Assembly: GCA_021531385.1 (NCBI GenBank)
Contig: JAFBIR010000002.1
Span: forward strand, 186,001 to 250,000
Direction: 5' to 3'
Length of the DNA stretch: 64,000 nt
DNA from: Parabacteroides distasonis
GTDB lineage: Bacteria > Bacteroidota > Bacteroidia > Bacteroidales > Tannerellaceae
Part shown: positions 1 through 8,264 of the stretch, piece after piece
Layout of the letters: the number at the start of each line of letters is the position of its first letter
How positions within the stretch are numbered: position 1 is the first letter of the stretch
The notes under the pieces: model-generated
What the model saw: only the letters and a program-made list of their open reading frames with translations
The model's database searches: none
What the model was told of the DNA's origin: nothing
Position numbers and translations under genes: made by a program

Positions 1-1861
1 GACCGAACAGACCGAACAAAGCGAACTCACCGTTGTAAGAAGACTCCGTTACACGACGACCGTTGTTCTCACCCATGTTCAATACCCAAGTGTCCTCGTT
101 GTCCTCATACATGTAGTTGTAACGGCGGCCATACATGCTGCGACCCAAACCATCGCGGATAGCCTCTGTACCCAACAAAACATTCAATTTATGTACTTCA
201 TTGAATGTGGCGTTGTAGGTCAACGTGTTCGTCCAAATCCAACGATAGTTGAAACCACTGCGTTCTTCCAAGCTATTCTCCATCGCTGACTCAGAGAACT
301 CAGGGTTCATCTTGTTCATGTTGTAGGAGTAGTTGTTGGTGTAGTCCAAACCGAAGTTGGTGCGGAATGTCAAGCCTTTCCACAAATCAGCCTCTGCCCA
401 CAAGTTACCAAAGATACGGTTGTTGGTCCAGTAGTTACCAATCTCTCTCTTCTTGATGGCAACCGGGTTCTGGAAGTTACCTGTACCCGCGAACTTAGAA
501 CCTGCGAAGTTACCTGCAATGTCATAAACCGGAACGAAAGGTGAAGCACGGTAAGTCCAAGAATAGATGTTAGACTCAGCAGCACCCGGCGTACGACCCA
601 AGTCCTTTGTGAAGGCATACGTCAAGTTCTCACCTACGCGCAACCAGTCACGCACGTTGAATGTCGTGTTGGCACGTACCTGATAACGTTTGTAGTAGGT
701 ATCAATTACGGTACCATCCTGTTTGAAATAGTTGGCACTCAAGTTATAGGTACCTTTCTCCGTACCTCCTGCCAAACTGATCTGATGGTTCTGCATCATA
801 GCCGGACGGTCGATTTCATCCCACCAATCGGTGTCAGAGAAGGGAGCCAATGTGTTGCCCGGATAGCTGTAGCTATTCGGATCGATGTTCTGGCTACCCA
901 TCGCACCAGCCTGTGTCATCAAATTTGGAATGGTCGGTCTATCACCTGTACCAAACTGTACGTGTGACGGTTTTGCATCAGAGCCTAACAACGCATAGTT
1001 GTTTGCCTTCGCTTCCCACTCCAGGTTCAAACGATCCATAGAGTTCAGCACGTCATACTTCTTACCCGTCTTCTGCACACCTACATAACCATCGTAGGTC
1101 AACTTCGGCTGACCACTCTTCGTACCCTTCTTCGTGGTGATCAAGATAACACCGTTAGCAGCCTGCGCACCGTAGATAGCAGCAGAAGAGGCATCCTTCA
1201 ACACCTGCATACTCTCAATGTCGTTCGGGTTCAAAGAGCTCAAATCCTGGTTACGGGTAGAGACACCATCAATAACGTACAAAGGACCGTTATCGTTGAT
1301 GGTATTGATACCACGGATACGGACCATTGTTTGAGAACCAGGGGCACCGGAAGCACCTACATACACACCGGCAGCCTTACCTTGCAACTGCTGCGTTGCG
1401 GAAGAACCAGAAGAAGCTAACAACTCTTTCGTGTCGATAACGGCCACAGATCCGGTAATATCCTTTTTCTGCTGCGTACCGTAACCTACGACTACGACCT
1501 CTTCCAAGTTTTGGGTATCCTCTTTCAAAGTCACCTTCACAGAATTACCCGTTACCGGAATCTGCTGAGATACATAACCAATGTAAGAAACTACGAGAAT
1601 GGAGTTGGGCTCTACCTCCAAAGAAAACTTACCATCGAGATCGGTAATTGTACCGTTTGTGGTACCTTTCACGATGACATTTACACCCAATAAGGGTTCA
1701 CCCTTGATGTCTGTAACGACACCCGTCACTGTGCGGGATTGTTGAGAAATAGCAACGTTCGCATTAGCAGCTGAAACGGGCATGCTTGCCCCACCCAGAG
1801 CCAATAAACACAATGCTAAACTCAAGCCGCCTGTACAAAAAGCTAACTGTTTGTTCATCAT
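1..1861 (-). CDS. SusC/RagA-type TonB-linked outer membrane receptor, 5' part (runs off the window)
   Basis: About 620 N-terminal residues are readable on the minus strand from ATG 1861 (a second ATG follows immediately at 1858). The order is: a signal peptide ending near VSAANA, a carboxypeptidase-regulatory-like domain (VTGVVTDIKGEPLLGVNV), a TonB-box-like EEVVVVGYGTQ, and a plug domain with VRIRGINTINDNGPLYVIDG and IYGAQAANGVILITTKKG, then the start of the beta-barrel. Family knowledge: SusC-like proteins import glycans or peptides across the outer membrane with TonB energy and a SusD-like lipoprotein. The SusD partner would lie left of the window, so the substrate cannot be told. A full promoter lies upstream (1920-1953). 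Confidence 0.93.
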   Translation of the reverse strand, partial: MMNKQLAFCTGGLSLALCLLALGGASMPVSAANANVAISQQSRTVTGVVTDIKGEPLLGVNVIVKGTTNGTITDLDGKFSLEVEPNSILVVSYIGYVSQQIPVTGNSVKVTLKEDTQNLEEVVVVGYGTQQKKDITGSVAVIDTKELLASSGSSATQQLQGKAAGVYVGASGAPGSQTMVRIRGINTINDNGPLYVIDGVSTRNQDLSSLNPNDIESMQVLKDASSAAIYGAQAANGVILITTKKGTKSGQPKLTYDGYVGVQKTGKKYDVLNSMDRLNLEWEAKANNYALLGSDAKPSHVQFGTGDRPTIPNLMTQAGAMGSQNIDPNSYSYPGNTLAPFSDTDWWDEIDRPAMMQNHQISLAGGTEKGTYNLSANYFKQDGTVIDTYYKRYQVRANTTFNVRDWLRVGENLTYAFTKDLGRTPGAAESNIYSWTYRASPFVPVYDIAGNFAGSKFAGTGNFQNPVAIKKREIGNYWTNNRIFGNLWAEADLWKGLTFRTNFGLDYTNNYSYNMNKMNPEFSESAMENSLEERSGFNYRWIWTNTLTYNATFNEVHKLNVLLGTEAIRDGLGRSMYGRRYNYMYEDNEDTWVLNMGENNGRRVTESSYNGEFALFGLFG

Positions 1862-1919
1862 GTTACTTTTTAAAAAATAGGTCAACTAACTATTATGTAT
1901 TCACCCACTGAATACGCCA

Positions 1920-1953
1920 CAAAGGTATCAGTTTATTTTCAATAAACACAAAA
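1920..1953 (-). promoter_or_regulatory. Bacteroidetes-type promoter of the SusC-like gene
   Basis: Read on the minus strand: TTTTG at 1953-1949, a 21-bp spacer, then TACCTTTG at 1927-1920. This matches the -33/-7 pattern of the Bacteroidetes primary sigma factor. It leaves a leader of about 55 nt before ATG 1861, which has the A/T-rich pre-start sequence usual in the phylum. Confidence 0.75.
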
Positions 1954-2059
1954 CATCCTCACATTTTTTCAAATTATTGCCCGTTTCATCCCCATTTATG
2001 TTAAATAACATATTTTCAGTGCACGATTCGTTCCATTTGGATGAAATGTTTACCTTTGT

Positions 2060-2593
2060 CTAATCGGTCTGTCCTTTTCTATTGTAGATAGTACGATCTT
2101 CAGCCGCAAGGGGCAGGTCATCGGTATCGGGCAAGGTATAGGGAGAGAAATGGGCTTGGTAATGCGTTTCTACAAAACTACGCTGCAAGAGACGAGCCAC
2201 CTCTTCTAAGGTGGCCTCCCGCACATTCGGTTTGAGCTGACACTCCCAGATCACCATGGTCTGCCAACCCATCGCCCGCAACTTTTCTCGCACACGCAAG
2301 TCTCGCTCTTGATTGCGACGCAATTTTGCCGTCCACCACTCCACCCTCGAACGAGGCGGACGGAAATCGGGACAACCCTCATGGCCATGCCAGAAACAGC
2401 CATTCACAAAGATAGCTGTATGATACTTGCGCAAAACGATATCAGGGGTACCCGGCAAACGACGCACATTAACCCGAAAACGAAAGCCATGTTGAAATAG
2501 AAAACGACGTACGATCAATTCAGGCTTGGTATTCTTACCCCGAATCATCGACATGATGTGACTACGCTTTTCTGGTGAAATCAAATCGGTCAT
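2060..2593 (-). CDS. vsr: Very short patch repair endonuclease Vsr (orphan)
   Basis: 177 residues. The Vsr signature is intact: KNTKPEL near residue 21, LPGTPDIV with the catalytic Asp51, and NGCFWHGHEGC with Cys66, His69, His71 and Cys74, plus WEC with Cys118 to complete the structural zinc site. Family role: nicks 5' of the T in T:G mismatches left by deamination of 5-methylcytosine, normally working beside a C5 methyltransferase. No methyltransferase is visible here. The gene starts 2 bp after the permease stop, so it is the last gene of the aminotransferase-permease-vsr transcript. About 40 residues follow the conserved core and are not diagnostic. Confidence 0.9.
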   Translation of the reverse strand: MTDLISPEKRSHIMSMIRGKNTKPELIVRRFLFQHGFRFRVNVRRLPGTPDIVLRKYHTAIFVNGCFWHGHEGCPDFRPPRSRVEWWTAKLRRNQERDLRVREKLRAMGWQTMVIWECQLKPNVREATLEEVARLLQRSFVETHYQAHFSPYTLPDTDDLPLAAEDRTIYNRKGQTD

Positions 2594-2595
2594 AC

Positions 2596-3840
2596 CTATT
2601 CAAAGCGAATGCTCTTCGCCGGATCTATACGGGTAATTAAGAAAGAGGGGCCTAACATCATGGCCATGGAGATCAGCAAAGTACCCACATTGAGCAACAA
2701 CCATGTCCCTATCCCCAAGTCAATAGGCACAGCCTCCAAATAATAGACAGCCGGATCCAACTTCACGACCTGGAAATGGCTTTGCAGCCAACAACAGGCC
2801 AAGCCAATCACATTACCCCAGAACATTCCTTTTCCGATCAGAAAGAAGGAGACATACAAGAAAATCTCACGGATATGGCGGTTGGTCTCGCCCAAGGCTT
2901 TCAACATACCAATCATGTTGGTACGCTCCAAGATAATGATCAACAAACCAGAGATCATCGTGAAGCCTGCCACAGCCAACATCAGCACCAAGATGACAAC
3001 CACATTGATGTCTAACACCTCCAACCAATTAAATATCATGGGGTTCAACTCCTTGATGGAACGGGTATAAAAGGTATTTCCATTACGGTCTTGTCGTTCT
3101 GTCAGGTCAAAATAGAGCGTTTCAGCCACCTCATCCAGATGCGCATAGTCATCCACCTGTACCTCCAAACCGCCCACTTGGTCTGCCTCCCAACCATTCA
3201 AGCGACGCACTTGACGCAAATCGGCCATCACGAACAACTTATCATAGTCGATAAAGCCTGTCTCATAAACACCTACGATCTGGAACTTGCGGGCACGCAC
3301 TTCATCTTGCACGAAATAGGTCAAAAACGTGCTATCTACGGCTAACCCCAAGAGATCGGCCAGATAGCGGGAAATCAACACCTCCGTAGAGGCCTTCTCA
3401 GCCGTAAAATCAGGCAAGCGGCCCGCTTTGAGATTCGCTTGAAAGAAGGTCCAATCATACCCTTGATCCACCCCTTTCAAGACGATGCCTTGAAAATCTT
3501 GCGCCGTCTTCAAGATACCCAGCTTCGTGGCAAAGCGCTCCACATGACGTACACCGACGACACTGTCCAAATGTGCCATCAACGTGTCGCTCACCGCAAT
3601 GGGTTGCAACTCATAGGAAGAATTGCTATCGAAATTGGTGATCTGGATATGGGAACCGAAACCGATCACCTTGTTTCGGACCTCCTTCTTAAAGCCAATC
3701 ACAATCGCCACTGAGAGCAGCATCACAGCCAACCCCAAGGCAATACCAATCATGGCTATACGAACAGCAGGAGGAGTAACCTGGCGGCTCCCCTCCTTGC
3801 TGAAATGTATTTTGCGTGCAATGAAAAGTGCTACATTCAT
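2596..3840 (-). CDS. LolC/LolE-like ABC transporter permease (FtsX family)
   Basis: 414 residues with the LolC/E layout: one membrane helix near residues 27-50 (IAMIGIALGLAVMLLSVAIVIGF), a large periplasmic domain, then three helices at the C-terminus (from VVVILVLMLAVAGFTMISGLLIIILERT). The N-terminal FIARKIHFSKEG pattern is usual for Bacteroidetes members. Family role: pairs with a LolD-type ATPase to release lipoproteins from the inner membrane. No ATPase is adjacent, so the assignment to lipoprotein release is by family only. The ATG abuts the stop of the aminotransferase gene, which shows translational coupling. Confidence 0.85.
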   Translation of the reverse strand: MNVALFIARKIHFSKEGSRQVTPPAVRIAMIGIALGLAVMLLSVAIVIGFKKEVRNKVIGFGSHIQITNFDSNSSYELQPIAVSDTLMAHLDSVVGVRHVERFATKLGILKTAQDFQGIVLKGVDQGYDWTFFQANLKAGRLPDFTAEKASTEVLISRYLADLLGLAVDSTFLTYFVQDEVRARKFQIVGVYETGFIDYDKLFVMADLRQVRRLNGWEADQVGGLEVQVDDYAHLDEVAETLYFDLTERQDRNGNTFYTRSIKELNPMIFNWLEVLDINVVVILVLMLAVAGFTMISGLLIIILERTNMIGMLKALGETNRHIREIFLYVSFFLIGKGMFWGNVIGLACCWLQSHFQVVKLDPAVYYLEAVPIDLGIGTWLLLNVGTLLISMAMMLGPSFLITRIDPAKSIRFE

Positions 3841-5040
3841 TTACATCGTTCTTCCGGGATAGGCTTCGAGGGCTTTCCGGAGCACGATCAACGCATTCGC
3901 CAAGTCCTCCTTCTTCAAGACATACGCCATACGCACCTCGTTCTTACCTAAACCTGGTGTCGTGTAGAAACCAGAGGCAGGAGCCATCATGACCGTCTGT
4001 CCCTCATACTCAAACTCACTCAAACACCAAGCGCAGAACTTATCGGCATCATCCACGGGCAACTTGGCCACCGTGTAGAAGGCACCCATTGGAATGGGCG
4101 AATAACAACCCGGAATACGGTTCAATCCGTCAATCAAGAACTTACGACGCTCCACATATTCATTATAGACCTCTAACATATACTCATCGGAAGTATCCAA
4201 GGAAGCCTCGGCGATGATCTGGCCAATCAATGGCGGACTCAAACGAGCCTGACACCATTTCATGACATTCTCACGTACCATCTGGTTCTTCGTGATCAAG
4301 GCACCGATACGGATACCACACTCGCTATACCGCTTAGAAACTGAATCAACCAACACGACATTGTTCTCAATACCCGCTAAATGAAAGGCCGAGATATAGG
4401 GCGCACCCGTATAGCAAAACTCACGATACACCTCATCGGAGAAAAGGAAGAGGTCATATTTCTTCACCAAGTCACGCAACTGGTTCATCTCCTTCTGTGT
4501 GTAGAGATAACCGGTCGGGTTATTGGGGTTACAAATTAAAATCGCTTTCGTGCGAGGTGTTATCAACTCCTCAAAACGCTCAAACGAAGGCAGGGCAAAC
4601 CCCTCGTCGATGGAAGAGGGAATCGTCTTGATCACCGCACCGCTGGAGATGGCGAATGCCATGTAATTGGCATAGGCAGGCTCCGGTACGATAATCTCAT
4701 CACCCGGATCTAAACAGGCCATGAAGGAAAAGAAGACCGCCTCCGAACCTCCTGTCGTGATAATAATGTCGTCAGCTGAGACATGGATATTGAACTTGTC
4801 GTAATATTTGACCAGTTTCTCCCGGAAGCTACGAATACCTTCACTGGGCGAATACTCCAACACCGTCCGATCAATACTTCGCATCGCCTCCAACGCAACG
4901 TCAGGGGTGGGCAGATCAGGCTGACCGATATTTAAATGATACACCTTGATTCCCTTTGCTTTGGCTTTATTGGCCAACGGCACCAATTTTCGAATAGGAG
5001 AAGCCGGCATATCGACCCCTCGTTGTGAAATGTTAGGCAT
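3841..5040 (-). CDS. PLP-dependent class I/II aminotransferase
   Basis: 399 residues of fold type I. Visible motifs are IGQPDLPTP near residue 38, NPNNPTG at 171-177, SDEVYREF at 201-208 and the Schiff-base lysine K236 in SVSKRYSECGIRIG. It resembles aspartate/aromatic aminotransferases of the AspC-like type and lacks the insertions of the histidinol-phosphate branch. Substrate specificity cannot be read from sequence. First gene of a three-gene leftward operon with the LolC/E-like permease and vsr. A TATCTTCG -7-like element lies at 5076-5069. Confidence 0.88.
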   Translation of the reverse strand: MPNISQRGVDMPASPIRKLVPLANKAKAKGIKVYHLNIGQPDLPTPDVALEAMRSIDRTVLEYSPSEGIRSFREKLVKYYDKFNIHVSADDIIITTGGSEAVFFSFMACLDPGDEIIVPEPAYANYMAFAISSGAVIKTIPSSIDEGFALPSFERFEELITPRTKAILICNPNNPTGYLYTQKEMNQLRDLVKKYDLFLFSDEVYREFCYTGAPYISAFHLAGIENNVVLVDSVSKRYSECGIRIGALITKNQMVRENVMKWCQARLSPPLIGQIIAEASLDTSDEYMLEVYNEYVERRKFLIDGLNRIPGCYSPIPMGAFYTVAKLPVDDADKFCAWCLSEFEYEGQTVMMAPASGFYTTPGLGKNEVRMAYVLKKEDLANALIVLRKALEAYPGRTM

Positions 5041-5068
5041 TACTATCTGTTTGTTTGTTAAATCGTCG

Positions 5069-5076
5069 CGAAGATA
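5069..5076 (-). promoter_or_regulatory. Possible -7 element for the aminotransferase operon
   Basis: TATCTTCG on the minus strand, about 30 bp before ATG 5040 and after the terminator of the upstream gene. No convincing -33 TTG at the usual spacing, so the call is weak. Confidence 0.4.
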
Positions 5077-5100
5077 ACAATTTTTCCTACAAAATGACGA

Positions 5101-5141
5101 AAAAAAATCCCGCTGCTCCCTATCAACAGGGAAAAGCGGGA
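5101..5141 (-). terminator. Rho-independent terminator of the small secreted protein gene
   Basis: TCCCGCT at 5108-5114 pairs with AGCGGGA at 5135-5141, with an inner CCCT/AGGG pairing. On the minus strand the stem is followed by a run of seven T (5107-5101). It sits 22 bp beyond the stop at 5163. Confidence 0.88.
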
Positions 5142-5162
5142 CAACACACGCTTATTTATTGA

Positions 5163-5555
5163 TCACTTACTTACGTTATCTGCCAAATAGACATCAGGTA
5201 AAGCCTGAGCACCCAATGCACGATTATTGTTGTTGGTGATGTTCAGCAACGTCACGTATTTGCGGTATTGTTCCGGATTCAAAGCCTTCTTCATCAATTT
5301 CAGATTGCCATAAACCGCCTCATACCGTTTTTGTTCTTGCTTCTTAGCACAAGCTCTCGCGCTCTCCTCCTGCTTCTCGATGAAGTAAGCATTGATTTCT
5401 GCTACCTCAGCAACCTGCGTAGAGGTTAATTGCAAATAGTTGGCCAATTTGCCCGTACTCACGATAAACGGCTCCCGACTCAAACTCGGTTTCTGCGCAA
5501 AACTTGCCGTCGCACACATACACAAAGCAGCGACAATAAACCCAAACTTTTTCAT
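5163..5555 (-). CDS. Small secreted protein, paralogue of 5640-6026
   Basis: 130 residues from ATG 5555; a TTG two codons upstream is the only in-frame extension and is unlikely. A signal peptide (MKKFGFIVAALCMCATASFA) is followed by a helical, charged domain. It shares EVAEINAYF, NLKLMKKAL and EQYRKYV with the next upstream gene, so the two arose by tandem duplication. No known domain recognised. The pattern of a helix, a K/R-E-rich middle and an EQYRKYV block recalls small periplasmic helical proteins, but no function is claimed. Terminated by the hairpin at 5101-5141. Confidence 0.75.
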   Translation of the reverse strand: MKKFGFIVAALCMCATASFAQKPSLSREPFIVSTGKLANYLQLTSTQVAEVAEINAYFIEKQEESARACAKKQEQKRYEAVYGNLKLMKKALNPEQYRKYVTLLNITNNNNRALGAQALPDVYLADNVSK

Positions 5556-5567
5556 AATCAATAAACT

Positions 5568-5607
5568 TAAAAACCTAAACCTAAACTAAAAACCTAAACC
5601 TAAAAAC
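5568..5607 (-). repeat. TTTAGG-type short repeats in the leader between the two paralogues
   Basis: On the minus strand the 40 bp before the 5163-5555 gene are repeats of TTTAGG/TTTTTAG (four TTTAGG hexamers). A related run stands in the leader of the upstream paralogue (about 6041-6058), so the leader sequence was copied with the gene or is constrained. Confidence 0.6.
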
Positions 5608-5639
5608 TGTATAAAAAATGAATCTTCTTGCCTTAAAAC

Positions 5640-6026
5640 CTACTTCTCAGCCAAATAAGCCTCCAAGTCAGGACTGGTGATAGCCATCGGCTGATTAGCC
5701 CGCGACACATTGATCAACGCTACATACTTGCGGTATTGCTCTTTGGTCAACGCACGCTTCATCAACTTCAAGTTGCAGAGCAACGCATTCCGCATCTCCT
5801 CCGGTCGCTCGCTTTGGCTCAATGCCTCCGCTGACAACGGTTGACCCAACTGATTCTCGAAATACGCATTAATCTCCGCTACCTCGGGCGCCTGCGCCTC
5901 TGTCAACCGCAAATACTTACTCAATCGCTCGAAGCTTGTCTGATTAGCCTCTTTTCCACTTTGAGCAAAGCTCGTCGTCGCACCCATCATCAGTGCAACT
6001 GCTACCAATAAACCTAAACGTCTCAT
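5640..6026 (-). CDS. Small secreted protein, paralogue of 5163-5555
   Basis: 128 residues beginning MRRLGLLVAVALMMGATTSFAQ, a clear signal peptide. The mature part is predicted helical and contains LSKYLRLTEAQAPEVAEINAYF, split here as YLRLTEAQ and EVAEINAYF, then NLKLMKRAL and EQYRKYVALIN. These blocks are conserved in the neighbour downstream. I do not recognise a named family. It is the first gene of the pair, with a -7 element at 6121-6114 and a 7-bp hairpin in the leader. Confidence 0.75.
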   Translation of the reverse strand: MRRLGLLVAVALMMGATTSFAQSGKEANQTSFERLSKYLRLTEAQAPEVAEINAYFENQLGQPLSAEALSQSERPEEMRNALLCNLKLMKRALTKEQYRKYVALINVSRANQPMAITSPDLEAYLAEK

Positions 6027-6066
6027 AATGCCTTAAAACTTTAAACCTAAACTAAACCTTAACTTC

Positions 6067-6121
6067 CAACGCGTCGTTAAACGCGTTGTCTTTACTCTTT
6101 CTTTTTGTTGATGCAAAGATA
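6067..6121 (-). promoter_or_regulatory. -7 element and leader hairpin of the small secreted gene pair
   Basis: TATCTTTG at 6121-6114 on the minus strand, about 88 bp before ATG 6026; no clear -33 TTG. In the leader CAACGCG (6067-6073) pairs with CGCGTTG (6082-6088) around an 8-nt loop. The rest of the 6027-6281 gap holds AT-rich sequence with nothing else recognised. Confidence 0.55.
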
Positions 6122-6281
6122 TACGTATGTTTTAGAACATAGTTATTCGATATAGTTAATAAGTACTAATCGCTCGCAGATTTGATGTTGATCAAGTAAA
6201 ATGGGCGACATTTTGCAACAGATATTACAAATATGCTACCAAAACTGACACAAAATGCTTATTTTGAAAAAAATTAGTTAG

Positions 6282-8168
6282 CTAAGCCCACTCGCTAAGC
6301 TCCAACCAACGCATGGTTTTCTCATCAATCTCTTCCATAAGGGTAGCAATTCGGTTGGATTTAGCTAACAAATCGTCAGGAGAAAGCGTACCGCTGCTCA
6401 TCGCTGTCTCTAAATCGGCCTTTTCTTGCTCCAGACGAGGTATCTCTTCCTCCAACGCCTCAAACTCCTTTCGCTCCTTGAAAGTGAGCTTCTTTTTTTG
6501 CTCCGTCGTGACGCGGCAATTTTTTGCAGGCGTGGTAGGCGCATTTTTGGCTTGACGAGCAGCCTCCGCCTCCTTCTCCAACTGGTCTTGCACGGCCTTC
6601 CATTCCCGATATTGCGAGTAGTTGCCTGGGAAATCCTTGATATCCGCCTGCCCACGGAACACCAAAAGGTGATCCACCACCTTATCCATAAAATAACGGT
6701 CGTGAGAGACGATGATCACACAGCCCTTGAAGTTGCGCAGATACTCCTCCAAAACGTTCAATGTGACAATATCCAAATCGTTGGTCGGCTCGTCGAGCAC
6801 CAAGAAGTTGGGACTTCGCATCAAGACCGTACAGAGATACAGCCGACGTTTCTCACCGCCACTCAACTTATAGACATAATTATGTTGCTTGTCGGGCGTA
6901 AAGAGGAAATAGCTCAAGAACTGAGAGACGCCCAATTTCTGCCCATTGCCCAAATCGACATACTCCGCAATGGCTTGCACCACATCGATGACCTTCATCT
7001 GCTCATCAAACTGCAACCCCTCTTGGCTGTAATAACCAAAGCGCACGGTCTCGCCCACATCAAAGTGGCCGCTATCCGGTGCCACCTCTCCCATCAACAT
7101 TTTAATAAAGGTAGATTTACCGGTACCGTTATTGCCCACAATGCCCAACTTCTCGTAGCGGGCAAAGATATAGTTGAAATCCTCCGTGATCTTCAAGTCA
7201 CCAAAGCGCTTCGAGACATGCACCGCTTCAAAGATCTTCGAGCCAATGTAAGAGGCCTTCACCTCCAAATTCACCTGTCCTGCCTCTCGTTGCTGCTTGG
7301 CTCGTTTCTCCAATTCATAATAGGCATCAATCCGATACTTTGCCTTTGTTCCTCTGGCCTGCGGTTGACGACGCATCCAATCCAACTCCTTACGCAATAG
7401 ATTATTCGCCCGCTCCACATCGGCATTGATCGCCTCTATGCGCTCTTGGCGCTTCTCCAGGTAGTAGCTGTAATTCCCTTTATAGGAATAAATCTGCTGG
7501 CGATCTATCTCCAAAATCTCGCTGCACACCCGGTCCAAGAAATAACGATCATGCGTCACCATCAAGATGCTGATCGTAGAGCGGCTCAAGTAATCTTCCA
7601 ACCATTCCGTCATTTCTAAATCCAAATGGTTTGTAGGCTCATCCAAGATGATCAGCTCGGGATCGGTGATCAAGACATTGGCCAAAGCCACCCGCTTCAG
7701 CTGTCCACCGGAAAGCTCCTTGACCTTTTGATCGAAATTATGAATCTTCAGTTCGCCCAAAATCTGCTTCGCCCGCTGCTCATAATCCCAAGCCTTCAAG
7801 CTATCCATCTGCGTCAGCAACGCTTCCAAACGAGCGTGATCACCCCGTTCCATCGCCTCCTCATAGGCGGCTATCAGCTGAACGGTCTCATTTGTAGAAT
7901 AGAAACAGGCCTGCAAAACGGTCAGGTCCTCCGGGTATGAAGGGGATTGCTCCAGATAGCCTACACGCAGATCCTTACGAAAGACCACCTCGCCCGAATC
8001 ATAGTCTTCTTTCCCTGCGATTATATTTAATAAGGTAGTCTTACCCGATCCATTCTTGGCAATCAAACCTATTTTCTGCCCTTGGGCAACACCGAATGTA
8101 ATGTCCTCGAAGAGGAGCAAGTCACCAAAGCTCTTGGTCAATTTATCTATCTGAAGGAAGCTAACCAT
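6282..8168 (-). CDS. ABC-F family ATPase (Uup-like)
   Basis: 628 residues with two ATP-binding cassettes and no membrane segments. First cassette: Walker A GLIAKNGSGKTT near residue 36, signature LSGGQLKRVALA, Walker B LIILDEPTNHLD. Then an interdomain linker rich in R/K, second cassette with GNNGTGKS, LSGGEKRRLYLC and FLVLDEPTNDLD. The C-terminal 100 residues are a charged coiled coil, the feature that separates Uup from EttA. Family role: ribosome-associated translation factor or structure-specific DNA binding (Uup). Divergent from hypF; a TACTTTTG -7 element lies at 8199-8192. Confidence 0.9.
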   Translation of the reverse strand: MVSFLQIDKLTKSFGDLLLFEDITFGVAQGQKIGLIAKNGSGKTTLLNIIAGKEDYDSGEVVFRKDLRVGYLEQSPSYPEDLTVLQACFYSTNETVQLIAAYEEAMERGDHARLEALLTQMDSLKAWDYEQRAKQILGELKIHNFDQKVKELSGGQLKRVALANVLITDPELIILDEPTNHLDLEMTEWLEDYLSRSTISILMVTHDRYFLDRVCSEILEIDRQQIYSYKGNYSYYLEKRQERIEAINADVERANNLLRKELDWMRRQPQARGTKAKYRIDAYYELEKRAKQQREAGQVNLEVKASYIGSKIFEAVHVSKRFGDLKITEDFNYIFARYEKLGIVGNNGTGKSTFIKMLMGEVAPDSGHFDVGETVRFGYYSQEGLQFDEQMKVIDVVQAIAEYVDLGNGQKLGVSQFLSYFLFTPDKQHNYVYKLSGGEKRRLYLCTVLMRSPNFLVLDEPTNDLDIVTLNVLEEYLRNFKGCVIIVSHDRYFMDKVVDHLLVFRGQADIKDFPGNYSQYREWKAVQDQLEKEAEAARQAKNAPTTPAKNCRVTTEQKKKLTFKERKEFEALEEEIPRLEQEKADLETAMSSGTLSPDDLLAKSNRIATLMEEIDEKTMRWLELSEWA

Positions 8169-8191
8169 TGTCTCAATACGCTATATACGCA

Positions 8192-8199
8192 CAAAAGTA
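8192..8199 (-). promoter_or_regulatory. -7 element of the ABC-F gene
   Basis: TACTTTTG on the minus strand, 23 bp before ATG 8168. No TTG at the expected -33 position. Confidence 0.5.
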
Positions 8200-8252
8200 A
8201 CGTTTTTCTGCAATACGGCCCGATTATCTCCGAAAAACCAAAAACTTTTTTG

Positions 8253-8260
8253 TATGTTTG
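8253..8260 (+). promoter_or_regulatory. -7 element of hypF, almost touching the start codon
   Basis: TATGTTTG ends 4 bp before ATG 8265. If used, transcription would begin at or next to the A of ATG, giving a leaderless mRNA. No -33 TTG seen. Confidence 0.5.
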
Positions 8261-8264
8261 CAGT

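Noticed and set aside
6426-7400. 324-codon open frame on the plus strand
   Set aside because: It is antisense to the ABC-F gene, has no family motif, and its Leu/Ile/His-rich composition is what the opposite strand of such a gene gives.
8082-8264. Longer N-terminus for HypF by 61 codons
   Set aside because: The extension is antisense to the ABC-F gene, is not HypF-like, and covers the probable promoter element.
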